Assembly (NCBI RefSeq): GCF_033439725.1
Contig: NW_026944387.1
Location: forward strand, 558,001-622,000
DNA from: Neurospora tetraspora
Taxonomy: Eukaryota > Ascomycota > Sordariomycetes > Sordariales > Sordariaceae
Length of the DNA stretch: 64,000 bases
Reading direction: 5' to 3'
The notes under the pieces were generated by a model. That model did no database searches. It was not told the origin of the DNA and saw only the letters and a program-made list of their open reading frames with translations. The position numbers and the translations under genes are program-made. Below, piece by piece: positions 1-9,300 of the stretch. The first letter of the stretch is position 1. Every line of letters starts with the position of its first letter.

Positions 1-249
1 GTCGTGAGGACGTGAGGGAAGACTGACGACGGACCTTGGGGGACGGTTGCCTCGGTCGGTGAGCTTGTCCCGTTGGGAAGAGGTACCGGATGCTAATGAG
101 CTGACGGGAGGAAGTCCTTTCATAGCGACAGCTTGAGACGGGGAGCTTCTCCGGAATCGACATTGTACTCGGCGGTCGCGAGGAGGCGGGTTGTTGCTGA
201 AGAAGGGAAAGAGGACAGGAAAATTGGATTTGTCGGGCCTGTCAAGCAT
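1..249 (-). CDS. possible partial ORF running off the left edge
   Basis: An ATG on the minus strand at 249 opens a frame that stays free of stops for 83 codons and leaves the window at base 1. The peptide is rich in Pro, Arg and Ser and resembles no family I recognise. It faces away from the promoter-like stretch at 600-1056, so it could belong to a gene divergent from the + strand relic that follows. An open run of this length in GC-rich DNA can arise by chance, and no splice sites or domain support it. Confidence 0.22.
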   Translation of the reverse strand, partial: MLDRPDKSNFPVLFPFFSNNPPPRDRRVQCRFRRSSPSQAVAMKGLPPVSSLASGTSSQRDKLTDRGNRPPRSVVSLPSRPHD

Positions 250-884
250 GGCGCCACCTCAAGGGCAAGTTCAAACGAGGAAGGTTCTGCCTGTCGACCT
301 CTGGGTCGGCACCGACGGGACCGTGGCGCGTCGAGTCCATGAGACGGGAAGGAGCCGCGGCAGATTGATGGTGGAGAGGTACTCGGGACTGTAGTTGCTC
401 TGTGGTAGCGTCACAGTAGGATCAGGGGCAGGCGCGAGGGCAGAAAGCAGTTCGCGATCCTCTTGCATCCGTCCTGTTCTTATCCCAATCAGTCGTGTCT
501 GGTGGAAGAAAGAAGGGACGGGCCCGGAGCTGCAGAGGCACTGACGGGAGGTGACAAGTGGGGCTTGCAAGTGGAAGTTAAAGTGGGACTGCCTCTTTCG
601 TCAGCGTGATGACATGTGATTGGCTGCAACCTGGCTCACGTAGCTAGGTACTTGGGTACCGCCCTGCCTCGGAGTCGGCGCTCGCCTGCTCCTTTGGCCG
701 TGAGAGCCTTCTGTGTTGTAGGGGCTGCCTGCTCAACTCATCATGCCTCGCCCTCTCTTACCGGACACTCAAGATAGCGCTCCTACCGCGACAGCCAACA
801 TCTCGTCAGGATGCTGTCAACACGGGAAGGTGATACAAGATGAGTCCACACGGCCTCCCGGAGTGATTGGGACCTCTGGACTGG
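250..884. other. intergenic, no supported gene
   Basis: The overlapping ORFs here are short, mutually exclusive and low in complexity. I see no RNA gene and no mobile element. The stretch may be the shared upstream region of the minus-strand ORF at 249-1 and the + strand relic that begins near 1100. Confidence 0.4.
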
Positions 885-1056
885 TATAAGATCCCCCAGT
901 CCCCCCGGCTTTCTCACCTCTCACTACTCGACAAACCAGCACTCTTAACATATATTTTCCATCATCTCATCAGTTCACATATCTTGTATATTTCGCCATC
1001 TCAACATATCCTTCCACCTTTTTCTTTCTTTTTCTTGCTTTTGCCTTTCTTGCTTG
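885..1056 (+). promoter_or_regulatory. promoter-like TATA and CT-rich leader
   Basis: TATAAG at 885-890 is followed about 120 bases later by a pyrimidine tract at about 1009-1055 (CTTTTTCTTTCTTTTTC and similar). TATA followed by a CT-rich leader is the usual arrangement in filamentous ascomycete promoters. It points into the degenerate gene that starts downstream, so the relic probably still has, or recently had, a working promoter. Confidence 0.4.
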
Positions 1057-1225
1057 TGTCCATCAGCGAAACCCATCTCAACTCCCGTCTTCGTCAAATC
1101 AGCATTGTTGGCCACGTCCAACATCGAGTCAGTGTTTCCACTGGAGCAAATACGTGTACCACCCAGGTCAGTCGACTCGACGTCCACTCTTGACCCCTTC
1201 GTTTGTGTCAGACGCTAACATTCAG

Positions 1226-2161
1226 TGTCAGTGCAGGAGAATTCCATCTCAACCGGGAAGTGTTCATGTGGCATCAGCAGCGTTATACGCCGCAGCTCAG
1301 CCTTTGAGCAGGATCGCCTCTTCCTCGACCTCTCCGACCGTAGCAACTTCTACCTGGCCATCTACCACTCAGGGAGTCCAACATCACTCAGGCTGTCATA
1401 ACCCAACACTGGGTTGACAACCAGGTTGATTCCGCACAGTCGCCTTGGTGACAAACAGTCACAGAAGAACCTGCAGGACTGGGTCAACCTCGAGTGGAAG
1501 TGAGGATGTCAAAGACGTCGTCAATTTGACGAAAACCCAGTCTGGCGTCCGAAATGGTAAGTTCAAACACAAAGACACAAATCCACGAACAATGACCACG
1601 ATGCAAACAGAGAGGCAGACACCGTGTCTCCCCAAATCTGCCAGCAGATTCGACCTGCGCAGATCTATCAGGAGGCCAAACCTCCACAGGTCCTTATTGA
1701 CCTGACGAAACCTTCGAACGCCTCTCTCCCTCCTCAATCTCTCTCCAAACACGTCCGAGGTTCAGAAATGTTTGAAGACGAGACGCCCATTGCGTACAGC
1801 CCAAGCCCAAGCAGCGAGCCCGAACCGGGCATCGCACTTCATGGTATCATTGCCAACAGTCAAATGACGCAAGACTTGGAACAAGTGATATCTCGGATCA
1901 ACGACTTCGTCCTAGGAGCCAAGTGCCGGGCTCTTGTGTTGGGCTTTTGGGCTGCCGTGACCTCCGTCACCAAGCCTCCACCGACGCCATCAGCACGACG
2001 CCGTCACATACTTGTATTACCTCGTATACATCCACGCCATTGTAACGATGGCATTCCCCCTCTCCTTGATGTTTCTCCTCGCAACATACATGGTGGTTGT
2101 GGTAGGGGGAGTGGTCCTGGGGTTCCTGATGATCTTGGCCGTGGCTGGGATTATATGTTAA
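1226..2161 (+). pseudogene. frameshifted multi-exon gene relic with two C-terminal membrane helices
   Basis: A likely intron (1167-1225, donor GTCAGT, branch GCTAAC at 1214-1219) precedes protein-like sequence that switches frame near 1305, in a run containing EQDRLFLDLSDRSNFYLAIY. A second canonical intron lies at 1557-1610 (GTAAGT...CAG, 54 bp), but the flanking exons join through a TGA. Frame 1 then stays open through about 1930, and a different frame (2003-2161) encodes two adjacent hydrophobic helices ending at TAA (2159-2161). In-frame TAA and TGA codons between good coding stretches fit C-to-T changes of CAA and CGA. The family is not recognised. An unusual intron pattern could explain some of the shifts, so a functional gene is not fully excluded. 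Confidence 0.4.
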
Positions 2162-2522
2162 GTGGATGCCATCTTCGCCGGAGTCACCTTCCCCGGCTCC
2201 CAGTCCCCGGGAGGAGGCACCCAAGAGACCGCTGCTCCTGATGTCCGTCCTTCCATCGGAGTTGAAATGAGTCCATCGATGGAGGCGGTAATGCGTCGAG
2301 TATCTGCTCACGCTTCACTCAAAAGAGAAATTTATCCTTTTTTTCCGTCCAAATCAGCACCAAATGGCCAAGATTCGAAACAACGGTCACCACGGGCACC
2401 AGGCCCGCCCTGGCCAAAGTTCTCGCACCTCGACCGCCTCTTCGGTCACCTCCATCACATCCGCCGCAACCACCAAGACCTCAAGAACATCGCCGTCACA
2501 GCCCAGGTTGGGTTTTGCACTG

Positions 2523-2810
2523 CCCGTCTACGGCCAAATCATGTTGGTCTGGCTTTTGGGTCTTCGCCTCAGCGCGGCGTCCAAAGCAATTGCTAAAACT
2601 CTCCTCCTCCAACCTACGACCAGATCATGCGGTCTTGCTTCGGGGTTGTTGCACGTTTGGGGCGAGTCTGGCAACATCAAAGGCGTCATGAAGTATCTGA
2701 CCAAAAGAGGTTCAGTTCTGAGCACTGCCGGTCTACGACCCAATCATGTTGGTCTTGCTTTGGGGTTGTTGCACTGCCCGTCTACGACCAAATCATGTTG
2801 GTCTGGCTAA
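2523..2810 (+). repeat. imperfect direct repeats of about 49 bp, four copies
   Basis: A motif of the form GTCTACGACCAAATCATG, followed by TTGGTCTTGCTTTGGGGTTG, recurs near 2523, 2612, 2727 and 2776. The last two copies are adjacent with a 49-bp period. Because 49 is not a multiple of 3, each extra copy shifts the reading frame, and the same DNA reads as LPVYDQIMLVW in one copy and in other frames elsewhere. The array therefore looks like DNA-level duplication in decaying sequence rather than a protein repeat under selection. Confidence 0.7.
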
Positions 2811-2864
2811 GCAGCACGATTTTGTCAACGGGTCAGTTCTCGAGACTCAGCGAATTCTCGACGA

Positions 2865-3470
2865 ATGCCAGACCAGAGTGACAACCCTCGATCGATACCA
2901 AGAGCACAACCAAATCTCGCCGGCTACCTACGACCTGAGTCGTACCCGGGGTGTTTGTTATCGACCTTATCAGGGGCGTTTGCATTGGGCTCGACGATAT
3001 GTTCAATTTTTTCCCCAACTACGAACCAAAATTCAGGGGGGACCGCACCTAAGTTCCCTCCATCGTTTTGTCTGCGAAGATACCTGTTTCCTGCGCAACT
3101 GGCTGTTTGTGCAGGACATGCTCTTTCGGATCTCCTGGGTCTCCCGCTCGCCCATCAGGACCAGAATGCGCAGCACTTCAACCAGCAGGTCATAGCTGCA
3201 CAACTACCCCCCGAGCCAGCCCCGGTGGTGCCTCATCATGATGAACATTTTGAGACACAGGTCGTTAATGGCCTCCCCACGCCAGTCCTCGTACCCCATC
3301 ATCACGAGCATCACGAGGCACAAATCGTGATGGGGCTGCTCACGCCAGCACCAGAGGCCGAGCTGGCGCTGCACTTACCAGTTGTCCCAAACGATGGGTT
3401 TGCTTTGCCTCCGCCTGCGCTGCAGCCGCGAAGATCACCAGGCTACCAAGCCCAAGACGAGAAGTTGTGA
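2865..3470 (+). CDS. hypothetical protein, 201 aa, with an internal His-rich duplication
   Basis: This is a complete ORF from ATG at 2865 to TGA at 3468-3470. Around residues 120-165 a segment is duplicated: VPHHDEHFETQVVNGLPTP is followed by a diverged second copy beginning VPHHHEHHEAQIVMGLLTP. The N-terminal half has a short hydrophobic run; the C-terminus is Pro/Ala rich. No known domain is recognised. It starts 55 bases after the 49-bp repeat array and ends about 40 bases before an EAF-like relic, all within decayed coding DNA, so it may be the surviving open part of a broken gene. Length alone does not rule out chance at this base composition, but the internal duplication supports genuine coding history. 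Confidence 0.35.
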   Translation: MPDQSDNPRSIPRAQPNLAGYLRPESYPGCLLSTLSGAFALGSTICSIFSPTTNQNSGGTAPKFPPSFCLRRYLFPAQLAVCAGHALSDLLGLPLAHQDQNAQHFNQQVIAAQLPPEPAPVVPHHDEHFETQVVNGLPTPVLVPHHHEHHEAQIVMGLLTPAPEAELALHLPVVPNDGFALPPPALQPRRSPGYQAQDEKL

Positions 3471-3508
3471 GGATGACGTGAGGTCGAGGGACGTGAGGAA
3501 CGGGCTGA

Positions 3509-3963
3509 GCGAAGGCGCAGAATGAACGCTCGTACAACCTCGGCTTCGATGATAACGGAGACAAATATCAATACAATGGGGTCCGCACTGCAGCAGACAG
3601 TCAATATGTGCTCGTCTTCGACCCAGACCGCAAGGCTTTCGTCCTCCACCAGGTGGATTCAATGTTTAACATGAACATCACAAAAACACCGACTTGGTCG
3701 ACAACCTCCGGGAAGATGAGGAAAGTCTTCCGACCAAACGAATGCTCGCAGAGATCAAGTCGCAGGGTTTTGAGAACCGGTCGTACTTCGACGCCTCCGC
3801 TATCGACAACCCCAACGGCCACGTGGGCACCACGAGTGCAGGGATGACTGCGAACTCCATAAGATTTGTTATGGAGAACGGTGCGGTTGCAATAGTCAGG
3901 AGGGCCGAAGGTTGGATTGGGTCGCCGAGGAGACAGAGCGCATGCTTGAAGACGCCAGGATAA
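3509..3963 (+). pseudogene. fragment resembling the EAF (ELL-associated factor) N-terminal domain, frameshifted
   Basis: Frame 2 from 3509 to about 3694 encodes a block containing SYNLGFDDNGDKYQYNGVR, then YVLVFDPDRKAFVLHQVDS and FNMNITKTPT. From memory this pattern matches the second half of the fungal RNA polymerase II elongation factor EAF N-terminal domain, where a YVL.FDP..KAFVL core is conserved. A TGA at 3506-3508 lies immediately upstream and the first half of the domain is absent. At 3694 the sense frame moves by one base into a stretch beginning VDNLREDEESLPTK, open to 3963. I read this as a truncated, frameshifted copy rather than a working gene. The intact EAF gene, if present, is outside the window. 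Confidence 0.4.
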
Positions 3964-4057
3964 CGGACGAGTTGTTAGATAGTCCCGACGCCTGGGGTGA
4001 TTCCGTCATCAATCCAATTGCGGAGGGGCTACGGACGGAATCCCAACGTTCCTCTAA

Positions 4058-4855
4058 GTCCTACCGAAGGTCCTCCCGGCCTGTCTGTCCCACCTCTACG
4101 CCGTCGAACAAGCCCACCTCTCCGTCCGCCGCGCCGCTCAAATCCACAACACCAATTGATATCAACTGAACTATATCATCTCCCGGTACTATTCCATATC
4201 GGAGGACGACCGCCAGTGGCTCGTAGCCCACTTGACTTGGGACGAACGGAAAGAGTTACGAGACGCGGAGTGGACGCTTTGGCGGTTCGTGGCCCACTTG
4301 ACTTGGGACGAACGGAAAGAGTTACGGGACGCGGAGTGGACGCTTTGGCGGCTTGTGAATGAGGACCATCCAAGGCTGGTGGCCTAATGCTAGCTTTTTC
4401 AGCAATTCGTCCCATCCTTCAGCACTCGTGGTCACAGATACCGATGGGATGGCTTAGAGGGCGAGTTCGAGCTTCTCCTCTACGAAGCCATGCTGGATTT
4501 CCGCGACAGAGTCTACGTCCAATCCTTCCACCTCCCACCGGCCTACGTAAACCAGTGGGACGCGTGGCGTGCGCCGGTACCCTTTAATGCACAGGCATGG
4601 CAACAACCTGAGCGCCACTTTTTCCGGGAAGCGATGGCTGCCCACCCCAGGGGAGGCATGTGCGCGGCCTGTATGGCGCGCTATGGAAATGGGGTAGAGG
4701 ACGCAGAGATTGCCGCGTGGTTAGCAGAGAGGGATGCGAACGACGAGGCGAAGAAGACACCCAAGGCACGCAAGGCACCCAAGCCCCCAAGCTTCCCAAA
4801 GCCCCCAAGAAAGAGACCAGCCGGAAGAGAAAGAGACCCACCGATGATCCGGTAG
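4058..4855 (+). pseudogene. decayed gene with three in-frame stops
   Basis: One frame (start position 2 mod 3) reads as good protein from 4058 to 4855 except for TGA (4157-4159), TAA (4385-4387) and TAG (4391-4393). Each stop is one C-to-T change from CGA, CAA or CAG. The product has a duplicated 22-residue unit (AHLTWDERKELRDAEWTLWR), then VNEDHPRLVA, a central part with FSTRGHRYRW and GLEGEFELLLYEAMLDFRDR, and a basic Lys/Pro-rich tail. No domain is recognised. Related segments recur at 4882-4910 (STRGPRYRW) and 5829-5890 (DAEWKLWDLV.IDHPRLAA), so the locus contains paralogous pieces. The longest remaining ATG ORF is 4490-4855 (121 aa). Confidence 0.45.
4222..4353 (+). repeat. 66-bp tandem duplication, in frame (2 x 22 codons)
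   Basis: Copy 1 is 4222-4287 and copy 2 is 4288-4353. I see two differences, GTA versus GTG and CGA versus CGG, and both are synonymous (Val and Arg) in the frame of the surrounding relic. The unit length is divisible by three. Confidence 0.85.
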
Positions 4856-5807
4856 ACGAAGGAGGATGTATTGGAGTTGTTCCACTCGTGGTCCCAGATA
4901 CCGATGGGAACGGAGCAGCAGCTGCTGCTGCGGGAGGATGAGGAGGACAGGGCGGAGCGGCTGCGCAGAAGTAACGCGCCAACCCCTTCTTCGACCCGAT
5001 CCCCCACCCGTTCTCATTCTCCTTCCCCTGTTTCTGCCCCCGGTTCTTCTTCTCCCCGTCATTCTCATCATTCTTGTTCGCTTTCTCCCCCATGCCCCCG
5101 GTGTGGGACGTGTGGGACATGCAGGAGGAGGAGGATGGAGGTATGTAAGCCTGCCTGCTGGTGGTGAGTCTGCTGGGCTACTTGACCGGATTTGGGAAAT
5201 GGAAAGCAACATGAGGCGAGGATATCGCTTAGAGGGTCCTTCCAGACGGCTGTATAAGGATACCCTCCACTGTCTGCTCGGGTCTGAGACCTCCATACGT
5301 GATCGTCGAGATCATAGGCTCGGAAGAGGAGAAACGGAGGATGGTGGAGAAGCCTACGATGGAATCGTCTACCAGTGGCCGGGACTCAAACGGTCTCAAA
5401 CGAAAACGAGAACAAAGCCCAGGAACAGAGCGGAGACAAAGAAAAAGAATTGATCAAGGACAGGCAGGACCTGCACGCTAAGAAACTGAGCCCACAAGGG
5501 GGCAAACGAGAAGCCTCTTGAGCTTCCTACTCTTCCTCCATGCCATAGGCCAACGACGGTAATCGTCAAGATGAGTAAGTACTAACAATCTACAACAATT
5601 CCCTCCCTTCCATCTCCCCACCCTTGGTTTTACCTCAAGATTACACCCCTACTGGTCTGCCTGTATAGGCTCCAAAGTAATTATGTGTCGCTAATACATC
5701 TCCCTCATCTTAGGGGCAAGACTCGCGCCTTCGGGGAAGCGAATGCTGAGTCCTGAGCCCGAAAACGATAAAAGTTAAGAGGAGGAGGAGGGACGAAAGA
5801 AGAATAC
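4856..5807 (+). other. degenerate paralogous DNA and a possible intron, no supported gene
   Basis: 4882-4910 repeats the ACTCGTGG...CAGATACCGATGGGA sequence of 4423-4447. At 4990-5100 there is a Ser/Pro CT-rich low-complexity stretch. A canonical-looking intron, 5575-5713 (GTAAGT, branch GCTAAT at 5690-5695, TAG), could join the material around 5500 to the ORF at 5808, but I could not assemble a convincing spliced product. Confidence 0.35.
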
Positions 5808-6161
5808 GTGCACCGGGAAGAAGCGGAAGTGGACGCAGAGTGGAAGTTGTGGGATTTGGTAAATATTGACCACCCTAGGTTGGCGGCGATGGTGAGGGCG
5901 TATGCGGAGGGGGTGTGGAGGGAGCAGGAGGAGATGGGTAGACAAAGACAAAGGGAGGAGATGAGGAGGTGGGAGGAGGAGGTTAGGAGGGAGAGGGAGG
6001 AGGTTATTCGGTTTGACAACGCTAGTAGACGATGTTATGAAGGCGGGTCTGGCTCGCAAGCCAGAGTCCACCATGAGTGGAAGAAGGATGGGAGAAGCCA
6101 GCCTCTCGAGAGTTGTCTTGCTCCAAGTCCTCCTCAACCTCCATTTTCATGGCCTCATTAG
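5808..6161 (+). pseudogene. paralogous Glu/Arg-rich coding fragment, 117 codons
   Basis: The frame has no ATG at its 5' end (first candidate codon GTG at 5808). Its beginning matches the relic at 4318-4384: both read DAEW.LW.LV..DHPRL.A. Downstream it is strongly charged (EEMGRQRQREEMRRWEEEVR), predicting a long helix or coiled coil, and it ends in an unrelated Ser/Pro tail. It is most likely a duplicated gene piece or an exon fed by the intron at 5575-5713. No family is recognised. Confidence 0.35.
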
Positions 6162-7569
6162 GTAGAGAAACCTTGAACAGAGATGTGGCCCTGAGGGAAA
6201 GAGAGCTGGACCAGTTTAATGCTCTATTCAAGAGGAAAGGTATTAGTGTAATGTGGTAGATTAGTAGATTAGGCTTTCTCCAAGACGATGACAGCGTTTC
6301 TATACATTTGAGACTTGACCGTGCAATTGTGAATGCGGGTTGCGTGGTTAACCTTTCCATTGATTAGAAACAGTGATTGTACCAGACAGAAGCAGGGTTT
6401 TGGATCTTGTTGATGGTCAGTCTCCTTGGGTAAAGGTATCTTCGGGAGTCTGGCGTGGCGTATTACTGACTCGCGCAGTTTCGAAGCCCTGTGAAGGAGT
6501 TGATGCTTGGGACGTAAGATTTGGTGCTAACAGTTGGAAGGCGATGATGTTTGTGTAGACAGAGGTAGAGGTAAGTAAGGTAGGTAAGGGGTGATAGTCA
6601 CGTTGTAGATCATTTTCAAGCTCGCATGATGGAGGCAGTGTCGGTATGAAGTTAGTTGCACGTTTGGACTTTGTGTTATGGATGGAGTTTGCTATGGTTT
6701 GGATGGTTTTATGTTGCTTCTCAACCCGCATAATGAAGAGACCCGATAGCGTACCCCGAGAACGCAATGAAGTTTGAAGTTATTCTTTCGTTGTTTCTCT
6801 AGAGATAGTTGTGCTAAGATCGGAGATTTGGGATCCTGAATGGCTGTTGTGCTTGTAGTGCTGCGTGAGTGTTTAGCTCTTCTAAATGGATCCGAGTTGA
6901 GTTTCTTGCTTGCCATTAAATGCAATTTACTCCTATATCTGCCCAAGGTACTTTACGCGAGCAAGGTGATAGGAAATGTTATGGGAATAGCTTGAGTCAG
7001 GTCTAGGAAGCATGCCACTACGGAGGCCCGATATTGGCGCCGCAGACCCCCGGAGTTCTCGGTACGGGACGTCGGGCATGTGGTGTTGGAGTGGCTCGGG
7101 TTATCATTGATCTGGGCCTGCAACACAGTCATGGGTACCTTAGCTGTCCGAATCAAGATAGTAGCTGTCGGGCCCTTCACTTCCTAAGAGAAGGGTCACA
7201 AATCAATGCTCGTTTCTTCTACACCCTACCTTTGGGCCTTTGGCATCACGTCCCTGTTCGAGGAGCAGTGACTCGATTGCTATGAAGGTTGAGCAGTCTT
7301 CATTGGAGGGAATGTGTAGTCTAATAGCTTGGTCCTTCCGAGGTTCCTTAACTGGTATGTAGGAGGTGTGGTATGAGATGAGATGAAGAAAGCCTCAAGG
7401 CAGATAGATAGCATAGATCTTGATCCGTCTGAGAGCGATGAAGTACAGAGGCATATAATGAAAGCGGCGGGTGCAGGGGATGGAAGTATGAGACTGCGAG
7501 GGACCGCTTGACCTCTTGCGATCTACAATAACGCATAGCAAAGCCACTCGCTTCCGTTAGCGAAACCTC
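6162..7569. other. intergenic, no supported gene
   Basis: Only short ORFs, most without an ATG, are present. I see no repeat, mobile element or RNA gene. Confidence 0.45.
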
Positions 7570-8060
7570 TCACGAGGCTACGTTGACGTCGTTCGAGTCT
7601 AGAACAGCAGACATTGGGTCCAGTAGCGAGGCCGATGGCATCACTTTGTCCTCACGTGCCGGACTTCGCTCCCGAGGATATGGTACGATGAGGTCACAGT
7701 TCCTATCCGTCAGATAGTCTCGTTCCTTGTTCCCGCGAAGCTTTTGAGGCGCCAGACGCGTGTGAGATAAGACACAAGGGGTCCAAGTGCTAATGGATGG
7801 CATCTGAGTCAAGACTGGGTGATGTGGACGTCGGGGAGAGGCTGGATCTTGAGGTGAGTGAGACAAATAGGGTCCGTATGAGACCTGTTTAGAAGGCCGC
7901 CTTGGTCTTCTGGAAAGAAGCTTTCATGTTCCGACCCAGAAAATGCAGAAGTGGTGTGGATGGGGATTTCAGTTGTTTTGATCTCTCCGCCGTTGGGTGG
8001 AGTTGAGAGAGTGGAAGAGGGTGTGGATGACGGGCGGCTGGTAAAATGGGGGATGTCCAC
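7570..8060 (-). pseudogene. possible coding region in two overlapping frames
   Basis: From ATG at 8060 an 83-codon Ser/Thr/Pro-rich frame runs to 7809. A second frame, open from about 7935 to TGA at 7570, reads more like protein (for example LRGNKERDYLTDRNCDLIVP and LLDPMSAVLDSNDVNVAS). The two overlap and no canonical donor joins them, so either a frameshift broke one gene or an intron is not visible to me. There are no recognised domains. The frame use is suggestive only. Confidence 0.25.
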
Positions 8061-8502
8061 GAGATTTATGGTCAGGGGAAGTGATGGGTCGAGGGGTGGT
8101 ACGAGAAGGTGGAATTAAACGAGGAAAGACTGGATTGAATATTTATTATTCTTTTTCTCGAAAACCATCGTACCTCGCAAGTAACCATAACGGTGCCATT
8201 TGAGGAGAGATGAAAACGGTCGGGCATTTATTATGAACCTCTCGATCTCGCGAGGCGACCACTTGGTGTAGCATCAGTTTGTGAGTTCCTGACGCACTGC
8301 CAGGCCGAAGAAAATCATCTGCAATGCAATGCAGCGCCGTGCAGCCCCAGGTTGGATCTTGATGTGAGCAATTCGTCGATGCCGAATGAAACTCGACTTG
8401 TCGATTGCGGATTTATGATGTGCTGCCTGAAACGCGGTTGAGTGAAACGTGTTAAGGAAGCGATGTTGTCCTTCATGATCTGTCGTTTGCGGTCGACTGT
8501 AA
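8061..8502. other. intergenic, no supported gene
   Basis: Only small ORFs are present. The stretch ends at a MITE. Confidence 0.45.
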
Positions 8503-8719
8503 GACTGCGTTTGTTCTGGTACGATTTTCGTACAAAGAGCCTCATACGACCTTTTTCATACTCAAAAAGGTGGCCAATTCACTGGCTGTCCCAAGTTGAG
8601 TTGTAACTCGCCTTGGGGGTCTCGAATTGAGTTTAGTTGGGTTGAGTTAAGTCGAGTTGGTTGAGTAAGTTGAGTTATTCTAAGCGCTGTACGAAAACCG
8701 TACGAGAACAAACGCAGCC
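8503..8719. mobile_element. 217-bp MITE with 32-bp TIRs and TAA target duplication (PIF/Harbinger-like)
   Basis: The left end begins GACTGCGTTTGTTCTGG and the complement of the right end begins GGCTGCGTTTGTTCTCG. The arms match over about 32 bases with three mismatches. The sequence TAA occurs immediately outside both ends (8500-8502 and 8720-8722), as expected for the 3-bp TWA target duplication of the PIF/Harbinger superfamily. The interior has no coding capacity and contains repeated TTGAGTT words. The terminus resembles that of the MITE at 52143-52462. The superfamily is inferred from TSD and terminus only. Confidence 0.75.
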
Positions 8720-8807
8720 TAATGGAAATTGTGACAGAGAGAAAGAGTACAAGTGGAATGCCTTCAAGCGCGGAAAGAAGTCTGCGGTGAATTGGAGGGG
8801 CGTGCGT

Positions 8808-8949
8808 CTTCCTCCTTCCTCCTTCCTCCTTCCTCCTTCCTCCTTCCTCCTTCCTCCTTCCTCCTTCCTCCTTCCTCCTTCCTCCTTCCTCCTTCCTCCT
8901 TCCTCCTTCCTCCTTCCTCCTTCCTCCTTCCTCCTTCCTCCTTCCTCCT
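8808..8949 (+). repeat. heptanucleotide microsatellite (CCTCCTT), about 20 copies
   Basis: A nearly perfect 7-bp period runs over about 140 bases. The + strand is pure pyrimidine and the repeat has mirror symmetry, so it could form triplex (H-) DNA. The unit is not a multiple of three, so every frame on both strands stays open and reads PPSSFLL or EGGRRKE repeats. The long ORFs across it (8562-9277) are artefacts of this. It starts 89 bases after the MITE. Confidence 0.95.
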
Positions 8950-9300
8950 CCTCGACACCTCATCTGAGAACGTTCCTTCCTCGACCAGGCAGATGCGCCT
9001 TTGGCCGTTTAATTGCCATTGGACGGCCATATTTCGATATTCCGCGAGAAAACCAAAACCCATTTCCTCCTTTTCTTTCTTTCTCAAACTTGCCGTGTCA
9101 ACACGACAAGAAAATGTCACCTTCGTACCAAATATCATCCAATCCTGGATAATCTCGCAATCACATGGCCTCGCTTCGCCGTCCCGTTTATCCCACCGTC
9201 CCGTCCCTCCTTTGGCAGCCAGGGCAGCTTATCTAGCGCGACCATCCCACCTTCACGACAGAGATGATGGTGTGTAGAGGAGGGGCTGCCCAGTACCAAT
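8950..9300. other. intergenic, no supported gene
   Basis: This stretch contains a pyrimidine-rich part around 9060-9090 and no supported feature. Confidence 0.4.

Noticed and set aside
8562-9277. Several ORFs of 124-174 codons on both strands
   Set aside because: They exist only because the 7-bp repeat keeps all frames open, and the translations are PPSSFLL or EGGRRKE repeats.
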